Shown: piece by piece, positions 1-8,073 of the stretch
How the letters are laid out: every line of letters begins with the position of its first letter
Position numbering within the stretch: position 1 is the stretch's first letter
The notes under the pieces: model-generated
Told to the model about the DNA's origin: nothing
What the model saw: the letters and a program-made list of their open reading frames with translations, nothing else
The model's database searches: none
Assembly: GCA_963777755.1 (NCBI GenBank)
Contig: CAVZSC010000005.1
Span: forward strand, 246,039-310,038
DNA: 64,000 nt
Direction of reading: 5' to 3'
DNA from: DATFWC01 sp963777755
Lineage (GTDB): Bacteria; Pseudomonadota; Alphaproteobacteria; Rhizobiales; Xanthobacteraceae
Position numbers and translations under genes: made by a program

Positions 1-1235
1 ACTTCGAGGGCATGCGCCTCCTGAAAATCCGTGACCGCGGCTTCGGTGGCACCGCCGAAATAGCCCAATCCTTTGAGGCCGTAACCCAATCTCGCCAGCG
101 CGAGCTGAACGGCGCGCACGACCTGGTCCTGGTCGCCCATGCGCAGAATCCTGCTCCCGACCAAGGGTGCAATGCCGGGCTGCGGCGACGATATGCCCCC
201 AGCGGGCGAAGGCGCCGCGATCGGCCGCGGCACGGCCGGCCCGCCGGACACCTGACCGGCAACAGCCCTGTCGATCGCGTTCGCAGTTTCGGCACCAATC
301 TCGCCGTCGATTTCGAGGCGATGGGCGGTTTGAAAATCCCTTACGGCGGCTTCCGTTGTCGGGCCGAAGAAACCCGTGCCCTTGAGGGGATACCCGAGAC
401 GCGCGAGAGCTCGCTGGGCGGCGCGGACCACCGGCCCCTGGTCGTTGAGGCGCAGGATCGCGCCACCCACCAGGGGAGAGATCGCGGGTATTCTGTCCAC
501 TTGCGACGGAGCGGTCGCATCGGTGCCGGTCGAGCCGGGCTCGGAAAGGGGTGCAGCCCCCTGGAACGTCAGGGAATCGATCAGCGGACGCACCCTGGCG
601 AACCAGGTGGTGCGGTCCTGCATGCCATTGGGAATCTTCTTCGACTTGGCGCTGCCGCAATTGATGGCGCGTGAAATCGCAAGAATATCATTGTTGTCGG
701 CAAGTACGTTCAGCCGCTGTTGCGTCCATTCGACCAGCGCCGGCTTCAGGGCGTGCTCCGCCGACAGGACGAACTCGGGATGAGTCTCGAAATCCACGCC
801 GCATCGCAGTCCCGTGTCGCGATAGTTCGCCCGGCCGGTCGTCTGCATGAGGCCGCCGCCGCGAAACCGGAATCCATCGCCGGCTTGCGTGTTCCCGAGT
901 TCCGCCGCCTTACCCGGGTTGCCCAGTCCATAAACTCGTTCGGCGAGCGCCCGCTCGTTGTGCGCGAGATTTTGCGCCTCGGCCGGCCTAATTGCCGCGG
1001 AATGCCGGCCCACCCCGAAAATCTCCATGATCCGCTCTGCCCGATAGTTCATGCTCTCATGTTCCAGCCTCAACCCCCCGGTTTCATGAAGGATCTGGGC
1101 GAGGAAGTGCGCCAGCCGCTCGGGCGTCGTGACGTCGTGCTGCCGCAGCAAGCCGTCGCCATTCTCGAATGCCGCAAGATAGCTGGCCTGCGCTTGCGGC
1201 GCGACCTTTCGTACGATCTCAACGGCGCGGGTCAT
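1..1235 (-). CDS. GH19 endolysin/chitinase-like protein with two peptidoglycan-binding repeats (3' end off window)
   Basis: The frame is open for 411 codons from an ATG at 1235 to the window edge, so the C-terminus is missing. A good ribosome binding site (GGGAGG) lies a few bases upstream. Residues about 1-220 resemble the glycoside hydrolase family 19 fold found in phage and bacterial endolysins. HETGG (about 50-54) would carry the catalytic Glu, and GDGFRFRGGGLMQTTGRANY (about 119-138) is the usual GDGxRyRGrGLiQlTG block. Two PG_binding_1-type repeats follow at about 255-325 and 358-411, each with ALARLGY and a TEAAVxDFQ block, joined by Pro/Ala-rich linkers. No signal peptide is visible, so it would need a holin or another route to reach the wall. 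It is probably a muramidase or chitinase-like wall hydrolase, perhaps from a prophage or gene transfer agent, but no phage genes are adjacent. Confidence 0.85.
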   Translation of the reverse strand, partial: MTRAVEIVRKVAPQAQASYLAAFENGDGLLRQHDVTTPERLAHFLAQILHETGGLRLEHESMNYRAERIMEIFGVGRHSAAIRPAEAQNLAHNERALAERVYGLGNPGKAAELGNTQAGDGFRFRGGGLMQTTGRANYRDTGLRCGVDFETHPEFVLSAEHALKPALVEWTQQRLNVLADNNDILAISRAINCGSAKSKKIPNGMQDRTTWFARVRPLIDSLTFQGAAPLSEPGSTGTDATAPSQVDRIPAISPLVGGAILRLNDQGPVVRAAQRALARLGYPLKGTGFFGPTTEAAVRDFQTAHRLEIDGEIGAETANAIDRAVAGQVSGGPAVPRPIAAPSPAGGISSPQPGIAPLVGSRILRMGDQDQVVRAVQLALARLGYGLKGLGYFGGATEAAVTDFQEAHALE

Positions 1236-1471
1236 CCGTACCTCCCTGGACCGAATCTACGTCCTGCGCTTATACGCCGGCACGCGCCGCCAGGGTGTGG
1301 AGACGGTCACATCACCCTGCACAATGCGCGCGGTTCGCCGGGTCGAAATTTGCTGTCGGCGGCTGAATGACCTGGTTCGTCTCATCGTCCACACGCCATC
1401 GTCCTGCGCCGAAAGGCCTTGCATGCCGGAGCGCGGTGCGGGACCGTATCGAGCGTCGGAGGGAAGCGATC

Positions 1472-2701
1472 ATGAACGACGCCGTGGGCACACTGCCGCA
1501 GGCGCTACGGCGCGATTTCTCCGCCGTCGACTACGACGAGGCGATGCGGCGGGCGCGCGAGATCGTGCCGACCCTGCGCGAGCGCGCGCAAGCGGCCGAA
1601 GACGCGCGCATGCTCGTCCGCGAGAACGAACAGCTGCTGCACGAGAGCGGGCTGTTCCGCTTCCACCAGCCGAAGGCGTTCGGCGGAATGGAGCTTCCGT
1701 TCGTGGCCCTGGTCGACATCACGGACGAGCTCGCGCGCGGCTGTCCGAGCACCGCCTGGAACGTCGGCAACCTGGCCTGCCACCATTGGATCCTCGCCTA
1801 CTACGACCCCGAGACCCAGCGCGAAGTGTGGGAGGCGAACCCGGACGCGCTGATCGCCTCCTCGATCGCGCTCGCCGCCGGCCGCGCCCGCAAGACGGAG
1901 GGCGGCTTCATCGTCAACGGCCGCTGGCCGTTCTCCTCGGGCGTCGACAATTCGGACTGGAACATGCTCGCCGTGTCGGTCTATGGCGACGACGGCAAGA
2001 CCGCGATCGACTGGCGGCTGTGCCTGGTGCCGAAATCCGACTACCAGATCATCGACACCTGGTACGCCATGGGAATGGCGGCCACCGGGAGCAAGGACGT
2101 CAGCGTCACCGAGCTGTTCGTTCCCGAGCGGCGGGCGCTGGCGCTCCAGCGCTGCCGCGGCGGGAGCGAGCACCCGGGGGCCGCGCTCAACCCCGGGCCC
2201 TTGTACCGCATCCCGATCGTCGCGGCCGCGGCCCACCCGCTCGCGCCGGCGGCGGTCGGCGCGGCCGAGGGCGCCTACGAGCTGTTCCTCGCCGCCATGA
2301 CCAAGCGCACCGGCACCTATACGGGAGCGCGCGTCGCCGATTTCCAGGCCGTGCAAGTCAAGGTGGCGCGGGCGCGCTGCCTGATCGACTCGAGCCGCGA
2401 CTTCATGCGCGGGTCGGCCATCGCGCTGCACGACATGGCGGCACGCAACCGGATCCCCGACCTCGAAACCAAGCTGCGGATCCGCGCGCAGTTAAGCTTC
2501 GCGGTGAGCCAGGCGCGCGAGGCGGTGGAGACGTTGTGGTCGTGCTACGGCGCGCAGGGTCTCTACACGCGCGATCCGCTGCAGCGGCACCTGCGCGACG
2601 TGCTGGCCATGAGCCAGCACTTCTCCTTCAATTTCGACATCGCGGGGGCGGCCTACGGGCTCAACGCGCTCGGCGGCGCCTACACCAACCCGACGATGTG
2701 A
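1472..2701 (+). CDS. Flavin-dependent monooxygenase / acyl-CoA dehydrogenase-fold protein
   Basis: This 409-residue protein has the acyl-CoA dehydrogenase fold in the version used by two-component flavin monooxygenases (HpaB/HsaA/DszC-like group). The N-terminal helical domain includes FRFHQPKAFGG (about 62-72) and GCPSTAWNVGN. The middle beta domain has GRWPFSSGVDNSDW, the usual flavin-contacting loop. The C-terminal helical bundle ends with GAAYGLNALGGAYTNPTM. Such enzymes take reduced flavin from a separate reductase and hydroxylate aromatic or heterocyclic substrates. No reductase is adjacent, so the substrate is unknown. I chose the ATG at 1472 because GGAGGGA precedes it; upstream in-frame codons lack a binding site and do not match the family. 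The next gene starts 22 bases downstream and may be cotranscribed. Confidence 0.8.
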   Translation: MNDAVGTLPQALRRDFSAVDYDEAMRRAREIVPTLRERAQAAEDARMLVRENEQLLHESGLFRFHQPKAFGGMELPFVALVDITDELARGCPSTAWNVGNLACHHWILAYYDPETQREVWEANPDALIASSIALAAGRARKTEGGFIVNGRWPFSSGVDNSDWNMLAVSVYGDDGKTAIDWRLCLVPKSDYQIIDTWYAMGMAATGSKDVSVTELFVPERRALALQRCRGGSEHPGAALNPGPLYRIPIVAAAAHPLAPAAVGAAEGAYELFLAAMTKRTGTYTGARVADFQAVQVKVARARCLIDSSRDFMRGSAIALHDMAARNRIPDLETKLRIRAQLSFAVSQAREAVETLWSCYGAQGLYTRDPLQRHLRDVLAMSQHFSFNFDIAGAAYGLNALGGAYTNPTM

Positions 2702-2722
2702 CAGGGCGGCGGGATATCGCAC

Positions 2723-4549
2723 ATGAGATCCACCACGCCATTGCCGGCCGATCTCGCCCGCGCATTCCAGGCAGGCCGCCGTGCCCTGCAGGAAGGCGAC
2801 ACCGACAATGCCGCCCGCCTATTCGAGACCGTGCTGGCCGGCGCGCCGGGACACGATCCCTCGCTGTCGAATCTGGCTCTCTGCCGCTTCACGCGACGCG
2901 ATTTCGCCGCGGCCGAAGCACTCTATCGCCAGGCCCTTGCGGTGGAGCCGGACAGTCCCGAGGCGCGCCTCGGCCTCGCCACGTCCATGCATCGCGCCGG
3001 CCGCCTCGCCGAGGCTATCGAGACGTATCGGTCGGCGCATGCCGCCGATCCGGCGAATAGCACGGTCCTGCACAACCTCGCGACGGCGCTGCGCGATCAC
3101 GGCCGGCTCGACGAGGCGCTGCCCATGTTCCGCCAGGCGCTTTCGCTCAAGCCCGATTACCACGCCTGCGCCCTGAACTATGCGACGGCACTCTTCTACA
3201 AGGAGGACTGGGGCGAAGCGTGGCGCATGTTCGAGGCGCGCCTTGCCACCCACAAGATCGTGGCGCCGTTCTCGACCCGCTCCGACACGACCGGTGCGAA
3301 CGTGGCGGTGCCGCATTGGCGGACCGGGCCGCAGCCCTCGTCGCTGCTGGTTCTCGCCGAGCAGGGCCTCGGCGACACCATCCAGTTCGCGCGCTTCCTT
3401 CCGGAGCTCACGAGGACCGGCACGCTCGTGACGTTCGTGACCGACCGCAAGCTGTTCGCGCTGCTCGCCAGCCTCGGGACCGGCATCGATTTCGTGCCCC
3501 GCAACACGCCGCTGTCGATCAAGGGCCTGACCGGCTGGGTCCCGCTCCTGAGCCTGCCGCTGGCGCTCAACCTGCGTCCCGGCGGTCTCGCTCCCCGCAT
3601 TCCTTATCTTTCCGCCGCGGCGGAGCGCCTTGCGCGCTGGCGCGAGCGCCTCGGCGGCGGATTCAAGGTCGGCATCGCCTGGCAGGGCAATCCGGCGGGC
3701 GACATCGACCATGGGCGATCGATCCCGCTCGCGCTCTACGCGCCGCTCGCGGAGATCCCCGGCGTCCGGCTCATCAGCCTGCAGAAAGGCGATGGCGAAG
3801 AGCAGCTTGGGCAAGTCCCATTCGCCGATCGCATCGAGACGCTCGGGCCGGACTTCGACGGCGGCGGCGACGCCTTCGTCGACACCGCCGCCGTGATGAT
3901 GTCGCTCGATCTCGTCATCACCAGCGATACCGCGATCCCGCATCTCGCCGGAGCGCTTGGGCGTCCGTTCTGGGTGCTGCTGCGGCAGTCGCCCGACTGG
4001 CGCTGGCTGCGTGCCGGCGACACCAGCCCGTTCTACCCGACGGCGCGGTTGTTCCGGCAGAAGACGGCCGACGGCTGGCAAGGCGTCATGACCGAAGTCG
4101 CGCGCGCCCTGCGCGACATGGTCGGCGCGGCAGTCCTGCGCGGGCCCGAGGGCCCGCGCGGTGGGGAGATCGCGGTGCCGATCGCGATCGGGGAGTTGAT
4201 CGACAAGATCACCATCCTGGAGATAAAGTCCGAGCGCATCGCCGAGCCCGCGAAGCTCGTCAACGTGCGGCGCGAGCTTGCGGCCCTCCGGGAGGTCAGG
4301 CGCGCGCAGCGGCTCACCGGAGCGGAGCTCGATCGCGAGGTCGCCCGCCTCAAGGCCGTGAACCAGGACCTGTGGGACGTCGAGGACGCGATCCGCGCCT
4401 GCGAGGCCGCGGGCGATTTCGGCCCGCGCTTCGTCGAGCTCGCCCGTTCGGTCTATCGGCTCAACGACCGGCGCGCCGCGCTGAAGCGGGCGATCAACGT
4501 CATGTGCGGCTCGGTGCACGTCGAAGAGAAGTCGTACGCAAAGTACTGA
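2723..4549 (+). CDS. TPR / GT9-like glycosyltransferase / DUF6165 fusion protein
   Basis: This 608-residue protein has three parts. Residues about 1-175 are tetratricopeptide repeats (LYRQALAVEPDSPEARLGLA and similar). Residues about 195-460 resemble the GT-B fold of heptosyltransferase-like (family 9) enzymes, with LVLAEQGLGDTIQFARFLPE, FKVGIAWQGNPAGD near 313, and a C-terminal SDTAIPHLAGALGRPFWVLL block that normally holds the nucleotide-sugar pocket. Residues about 478-608 are a DUF6165 domain (VPIAIGELIDKITILEIKSE), which usually occurs as a free protein of about 130 residues near glycan genes. It is likely cytoplasmic and involved in surface polysaccharide or protein glycosylation; donor and acceptor are unknown. 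It follows the monooxygenase by 21 bases and converges on a Bug gene. Confidence 0.8.
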   Translation: MRSTTPLPADLARAFQAGRRALQEGDTDNAARLFETVLAGAPGHDPSLSNLALCRFTRRDFAAAEALYRQALAVEPDSPEARLGLATSMHRAGRLAEAIETYRSAHAADPANSTVLHNLATALRDHGRLDEALPMFRQALSLKPDYHACALNYATALFYKEDWGEAWRMFEARLATHKIVAPFSTRSDTTGANVAVPHWRTGPQPSSLLVLAEQGLGDTIQFARFLPELTRTGTLVTFVTDRKLFALLASLGTGIDFVPRNTPLSIKGLTGWVPLLSLPLALNLRPGGLAPRIPYLSAAAERLARWRERLGGGFKVGIAWQGNPAGDIDHGRSIPLALYAPLAEIPGVRLISLQKGDGEEQLGQVPFADRIETLGPDFDGGGDAFVDTAAVMMSLDLVITSDTAIPHLAGALGRPFWVLLRQSPDWRWLRAGDTSPFYPTARLFRQKTADGWQGVMTEVARALRDMVGAAVLRGPEGPRGGEIAVPIAIGELIDKITILEIKSERIAEPAKLVNVRRELAALREVRRAQRLTGAELDREVARLKAVNQDLWDVEDAIRACEAAGDFGPRFVELARSVYRLNDRRAALKRAINVMCGSVHVEEKSYAKY

Positions 4550-4568
4550 TCTTCCACGACGGCCGGAC

Positions 4569-5546
4569 TCACTCCCCCTTGATGTTGGCCTCGCGGATGA
4601 TGCGGCCGTACTCGTCGAACTGCTTGCGCAGATGCGCGGTGAAATCGGCTCCGCACATCCCGACCCGGGAGAGCCCGAGGACTGCAAGCCGCGCCGCGAC
4701 TTCGGGTGCCTGCATCGCCGCGGTGAGCCAGCCGGCAAGCTGCACGACCGTTTCCCGCGGCGTGCCGGCCGGCGCGAACATCCCGAACCAGGCGTCGACT
4801 TCGACATCCTTGAAGCCGAACTCGGCGACCGTGGGCAGCTCCGGCAGCGGCTCGATCCGCGCGGGCGTGGTGGCGGCAAGCGCGCGCAGCTTACCCGACC
4901 TGAGGTGCTCGGCCACGTTCGCATAGGTGCCGAACATCATGGTCACGTGCTGGCCGAGCAGCGCATTCACCGCGGGCGCATTGCCCGGATACGGGACGAA
5001 CGTGATGTCCACCTTGGCGGCTCGCTTGAGCACCTCGAGCCCGAGGTGGAACGGGCTGCCGGGCCCGATGCTCGCCATGGTCAGCGCGCCCGGCCTGGCG
5101 CGCGCGGCATCGATGAGCTCGGCGAGCGAGCGATAGGGCGACGTGCCGTTCACCGCAATGACGGTCGGCGCGCTGACGAGATAGCAGATCGGCTCGAAGC
5201 TGGTCAGCGGATGGTAGCTCACCTTGCGCATATGCGGGTTGATGATGAACGGATTGGCGGCGATCAGGAGGGTGTTGCCGTCGGGCGCGGCGCGCGCGAC
5301 GCTTTCCGTGCCGATCGCCTCGCCCGCCCCCGGCCGATTGTCGACCACGCCGGTGATCCCGTGCGCGCGGGCGATCTGCTCCGACAACAGGCGGGCCAGG
5401 ATGTCGTTGACGCCGCCCGGCTGGCTCGCCACCACGATCTTGAGCGTGCGCGCGGATTGCGACCAAGCCGCGTGATCCGCGAGCCCCAGCAGCAACATGC
5501 CGAGCGCGGCAGCTGCCGGGAGGCGAAGAAATCGGCGGCCTTTCAT
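4569..5546 (-). CDS. Bug family (TctC-type) periplasmic solute-binding protein
   Basis: This 325-residue protein has a signal peptide (basic start, LPAAAALGMLLLGLADHAAW, cleavage near residue 29). It is followed by the Bug/TctC fold: KIVVASQPGGVNDILARLLS, the VVDNRPGAGEAIGTE loop, PDGNTLLIAANPF, and the HLGLEVLKRAAKVDITFVPY ligand-pocket region. Bug proteins bind carboxylates or similar small molecules. Classical members feed the tripartite TctAB permease, but most family members, like this one, have no tctAB next to them. GGGGAGAA lies upstream of the ATG. It is convergent with the TPR/glycosyltransferase gene (19-base gap). It is one of six intact Bug genes in the window, and the ligand cannot be told from sequence. 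Confidence 0.9.
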   Translation of the reverse strand: MKGRRFLRLPAAAALGMLLLGLADHAAWSQSARTLKIVVASQPGGVNDILARLLSEQIARAHGITGVVDNRPGAGEAIGTESVARAAPDGNTLLIAANPFIINPHMRKVSYHPLTSFEPICYLVSAPTVIAVNGTSPYRSLAELIDAARARPGALTMASIGPGSPFHLGLEVLKRAAKVDITFVPYPGNAPAVNALLGQHVTMMFGTYANVAEHLRSGKLRALAATTPARIEPLPELPTVAEFGFKDVEVDAWFGMFAPAGTPRETVVQLAGWLTAAMQAPEVAARLAVLGLSRVGMCGADFTAHLRKQFDEYGRIIREANIKGE

Positions 5547-5674
5547 GACGTTCTCCCCTGCAAAGACGATGCAGCTTCAGCATGGCATGGTGGCTTGTGT
5601 GCTCCCCGTCACGGAGCGCATCCTGGTTTGGCGGCATTCTCGGGCTTCAACATCGTAACCCGAAGGAGAGCCGC

Positions 5675-5905
5675 ATGAACAAGATCCGCCCCGTCCTGAT
5701 CGGTACGGCCGTCATGGCCGCCCTGCTGGCCACATCCTCGGTCGGCTTCGCCCAGGGCACGTCCAGGCAGCGCTCCGCCTGCATGGGCGATGCTTTCCGG
5801 TTCTGCAGCTCCGCGATCCCGAACGTCTCGCGGGTGACCGCCTGCATGAAGTCGAACTACGCCAGGCTCACCGCGGGCTGCAAGGCTACCTTCCCCAAGG
5901 GTTGA
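5675..5905 (+). CDS. Small exported cysteine-rich-repeat protein
   Basis: This 76-residue protein has a signal peptide (KIRPVLIGTAVMAALLATSS, cleavage after GFAQ). The mature part of about 48 residues has four cysteines in a pattern like the cysteine-rich (CRR/GLG1-like) repeat: ACMGDAFRFCSSAIPN, then VTACMKSN and LTAGCKATF. This suggests a small disulfide-bonded periplasmic protein. AAGGAGAG precedes the ATG at 5675; an in-frame start further upstream would bury the signal peptide behind a non-coding-looking stretch. Three bases separate its stop from the stop of the convergent deacetylase gene. Function is unknown. Confidence 0.75.
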   Translation: MNKIRPVLIGTAVMAALLATSSVGFAQGTSRQRSACMGDAFRFCSSAIPNVSRVTACMKSNYARLTAGCKATFPKG

Positions 5906-5908
5906 TCG

Positions 5909-6814
5909 TCACTCCATACTCGGAATGACGCCGGCGGGAAGCGAGAAGCAGTACTTGGCGATCTCGCCGGCGCGCGTGATCCACACGCGATCCTTCCCCT
6001 TATGCTCGACGCAGTGGCGGATCGCCTGGCGCAGCGGGCGCAGGCGGAACGGCTGGCCGACGATGAAGCCGTGCAGCGCCAGCGCGAACACCAGCGGCTG
6101 GCGCTCCGACTGCTCCAGCAGCTCCTCGAACTGGTCGACGATCATGTCCGCGAACTCGCGGCCCGAGTGATCGCGCCACACCAGCGTGCCGGCGTCGTTG
6201 ATCTCCATCGGATAGGGAACCGAGAGGAGCGGGCCCGCGCGCGTCCTCATCCAGATCGGCTGGTCGTCGAACGGCCAGTCGAGAAGATGCGTGTAGCCGG
6301 TCTCCTTGAGCAGATCGGGCGTGACGTTCAATTCGAGCGCGCCGGGCCCCATCCATCCGGTCGGCCGCACGCCGACGTGGCGCTCGATCTCCTCGGTACA
6401 CTCAAGTATCGCGCGCGCCTCGTCGTGCTCCCACATGCCGCGCAGCACTTCGGCATTGGTGCGTCCATGGCCGACCACGTCGTCGCCGCGCGCTTTGATC
6501 TTCTCGACGATCTCCGGATAGTGCTGGCACACCATGCTGTTGAGCAGGATGGTGGCTGGCAGCTTGAGCTCGTCCAGGATCTCGAACAGGCGCCAGTTGC
6601 CGATGCGGTTGCCGTAGTCGCGCCAGGCGAAGTTGCGCGTGTGCTGCGGCCCGCCGCGGTGGTGCGGGTCCATGCCGATGCCGGCGCCGAAGGCAAAATG
6701 CTCGATGTTGAGGGCAATGTAAAAGGCGAGGCGCTTGCCGCCCGGCCAGCTGTAATCGGGACGCTTGACGATAGGCGAATAGGCGTAGCGGGGGTGCCCC
6801 GGCAGTTGAAGCAT
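5909..6814 (-). CDS. Polysaccharide deacetylase (NodB-fold, PuuE/allantoinase-like branch)
   Basis: This 301-residue protein has a NodB/CE4 fold. It has no signal peptide, so it is probably cytoplasmic. RLAFYIALNIEHFAFGAG (about 25-42) is the start of the catalytic strand in the branch where Glu replaces the usual Asp-Asp pair. ILLNSMVCQHYPEIVEKI and VVGHGRTNAEVL contain the metal-site region, and GWMGPGALELN and FALALHGFIVGQPFRLRPLR complete the barrel. Relatives are labelled chitooligosaccharide deacetylase or metal-independent allantoinase PuuE, so the reaction may be hydrolysis of an amide or ureide rather than glycan deacetylation. The ATG at 6814 has AAGGAGAAAG upstream. The nearby catabolic island (11.5-22 kb) makes a ureide substrate plausible, but this is inference. 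Confidence 0.8.
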   Translation of the reverse strand: MLQLPGHPRYAYSPIVKRPDYSWPGGKRLAFYIALNIEHFAFGAGIGMDPHHRGGPQHTRNFAWRDYGNRIGNWRLFEILDELKLPATILLNSMVCQHYPEIVEKIKARGDDVVGHGRTNAEVLRGMWEHDEARAILECTEEIERHVGVRPTGWMGPGALELNVTPDLLKETGYTHLLDWPFDDQPIWMRTRAGPLLSVPYPMEINDAGTLVWRDHSGREFADMIVDQFEELLEQSERQPLVFALALHGFIVGQPFRLRPLRQAIRHCVEHKGKDRVWITRAGEIAKYCFSLPAGVIPSME

Positions 6815-7079
6815 CGACTTTCTCCTTGATCGTTGCGAGGGCAACGGGACCGCACCCTCGGGCGTCTTGCGGGGAGACCGGCAAGGGGAGGCTGGCACGA
6901 AACGGACCTCGATTCAGAACACATGAAACGCAGCGGTGCAACGGACAGGGGGCGCCACAGGGAGAGGATTCCGGCATCACGGAGACAAGGACAGGATTTC
7001 GCAAGCCATAGGCACGACCATTGGTTGACAGAGGCCGGCCTCTTGCTATGGCTTCGCATCGAGAACTTCGGGCCCGACC

Positions 7080-8054
7080 ATGCCACTCTTCTCTCTCGAC
7101 GAGCTCGCCGACGCCGCGGCGGTGGTGCGCACGTTCGTTCCGCCCACGCCCGCCTACGGGTGGCCGCTGTTGCGGAAGAGGACCGGCGTGGAGATCATCG
7201 TCAAGCACGAGAACCATACGCCGATCGGGGCCTTCAAGGCCCGCGGGGGCCTGGTCTATCTCGACGCGCTGCGCCGCGCCGGCAAGCTGCCGCCCGGGGT
7301 CGTGACGGCGACCCGCGGCAATCATGGCCAGTCGGTCGCCCTGGCGGCAGTGCGGAACGGAATTCCGGCCGTCGTCGTCGTCCCCGAAGGGAATTCGGTC
7401 GAGAAGAATGCCGCCATGAAGGCGTTGGGCGCCGAGCTGATCGTCGCCGGCAAGGATTTCGACGAAAGCCGTGGGGTGGCGGAGCGCATCGCACACGAGC
7501 GCGGCTATCATTTTTTCCCGTCGTTCCATACCGAGCTCGTGAAGGGTGTTGCCACGTACGCGCATGAGCTCTTTTCCGCGGCGCCCGACCTGGCGGCGGT
7601 CTATGTGCCGATCGGCATGGGATCGGGCATTTGCGGTGTCATCACGGTGCGCGACCTGCTCGGCCTCGATACCGAGATCGTCGGGGTGGTCGCCGACAAT
7701 GCCCCGGCCTTTGCGCTCTCGTTCCACGCCGGTCGTCCGGTGCCGACGGAGTCCGCCCGGACGTTCGCCGACGGCATGGCCTGCCGGGATCCGCAGCCGG
7801 AGCCGCTTGCGATCATCCGCGCGGGCGCTGCGCGAATTCTTCGGCTGAGCGAAGACGAGATCGCCGAGGCGATCCGCATCTACTATTCGGACACGCACAA
7901 CATCGCCGAAGGCGCAGGGGCGGCACCGCTCGCCGGCCTCCTGCGCGAGCGCGAGCGCTACGCCGGCAAGCGCGTCGCCGTGATATGCTCCGGCAGCAAC
8001 ATCGACGCACGGCTGTTCGCGGAAGTCCTGGCAGGCCGCACGCCCGGTGCCTGA
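7080..8054 (+). CDS. PLP-dependent threonine/serine dehydratase-like enzyme
   Basis: This 324-residue protein is a fold type II pyridoxal-phosphate enzyme of the threonine dehydratase/serine racemase group. VKHENHTPIGAFKARGG carries the Schiff-base Lys at about residue 53. TATRGNHGQSVALAA is the substrate/phosphate loop, VPIGMGSGICGVI is the glycine-rich PLP-phosphate loop, and VICSGSNID is the C-terminal loop that contacts the PLP ring nitrogen. There is no regulatory ACT domain, so it resembles catabolic or racemase-type short forms. It probably deaminates a hydroxy-amino acid, but exact substrate is uncertain. No clear ribosome binding site precedes the ATG. Its 3' end is followed closely, or overlapped if the GTG at 8047 is used, by the helicase gene. 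Confidence 0.82.
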   Translation: MPLFSLDELADAAAVVRTFVPPTPAYGWPLLRKRTGVEIIVKHENHTPIGAFKARGGLVYLDALRRAGKLPPGVVTATRGNHGQSVALAAVRNGIPAVVVVPEGNSVEKNAAMKALGAELIVAGKDFDESRGVAERIAHERGYHFFPSFHTELVKGVATYAHELFSAAPDLAAVYVPIGMGSGICGVITVRDLLGLDTEIVGVVADNAPAFALSFHAGRPVPTESARTFADGMACRDPQPEPLAIIRAGAARILRLSEDEIAEAIRIYYSDTHNIAEGAGAAPLAGLLRERERYAGKRVAVICSGSNIDARLFAEVLAGRTPGA

Positions 8055-8073
8055 TGGCGGCAGCAGTTCAACG

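Noticed and set aside
2819..4924. A long minus-strand open frame (about 700 codons) antisense to the TPR/glycosyltransferase gene
   Set aside because: It is a shadow produced by GC-rich codon bias: Arg/Ala/Pro-rich composition, no domains, and it spans two real genes.
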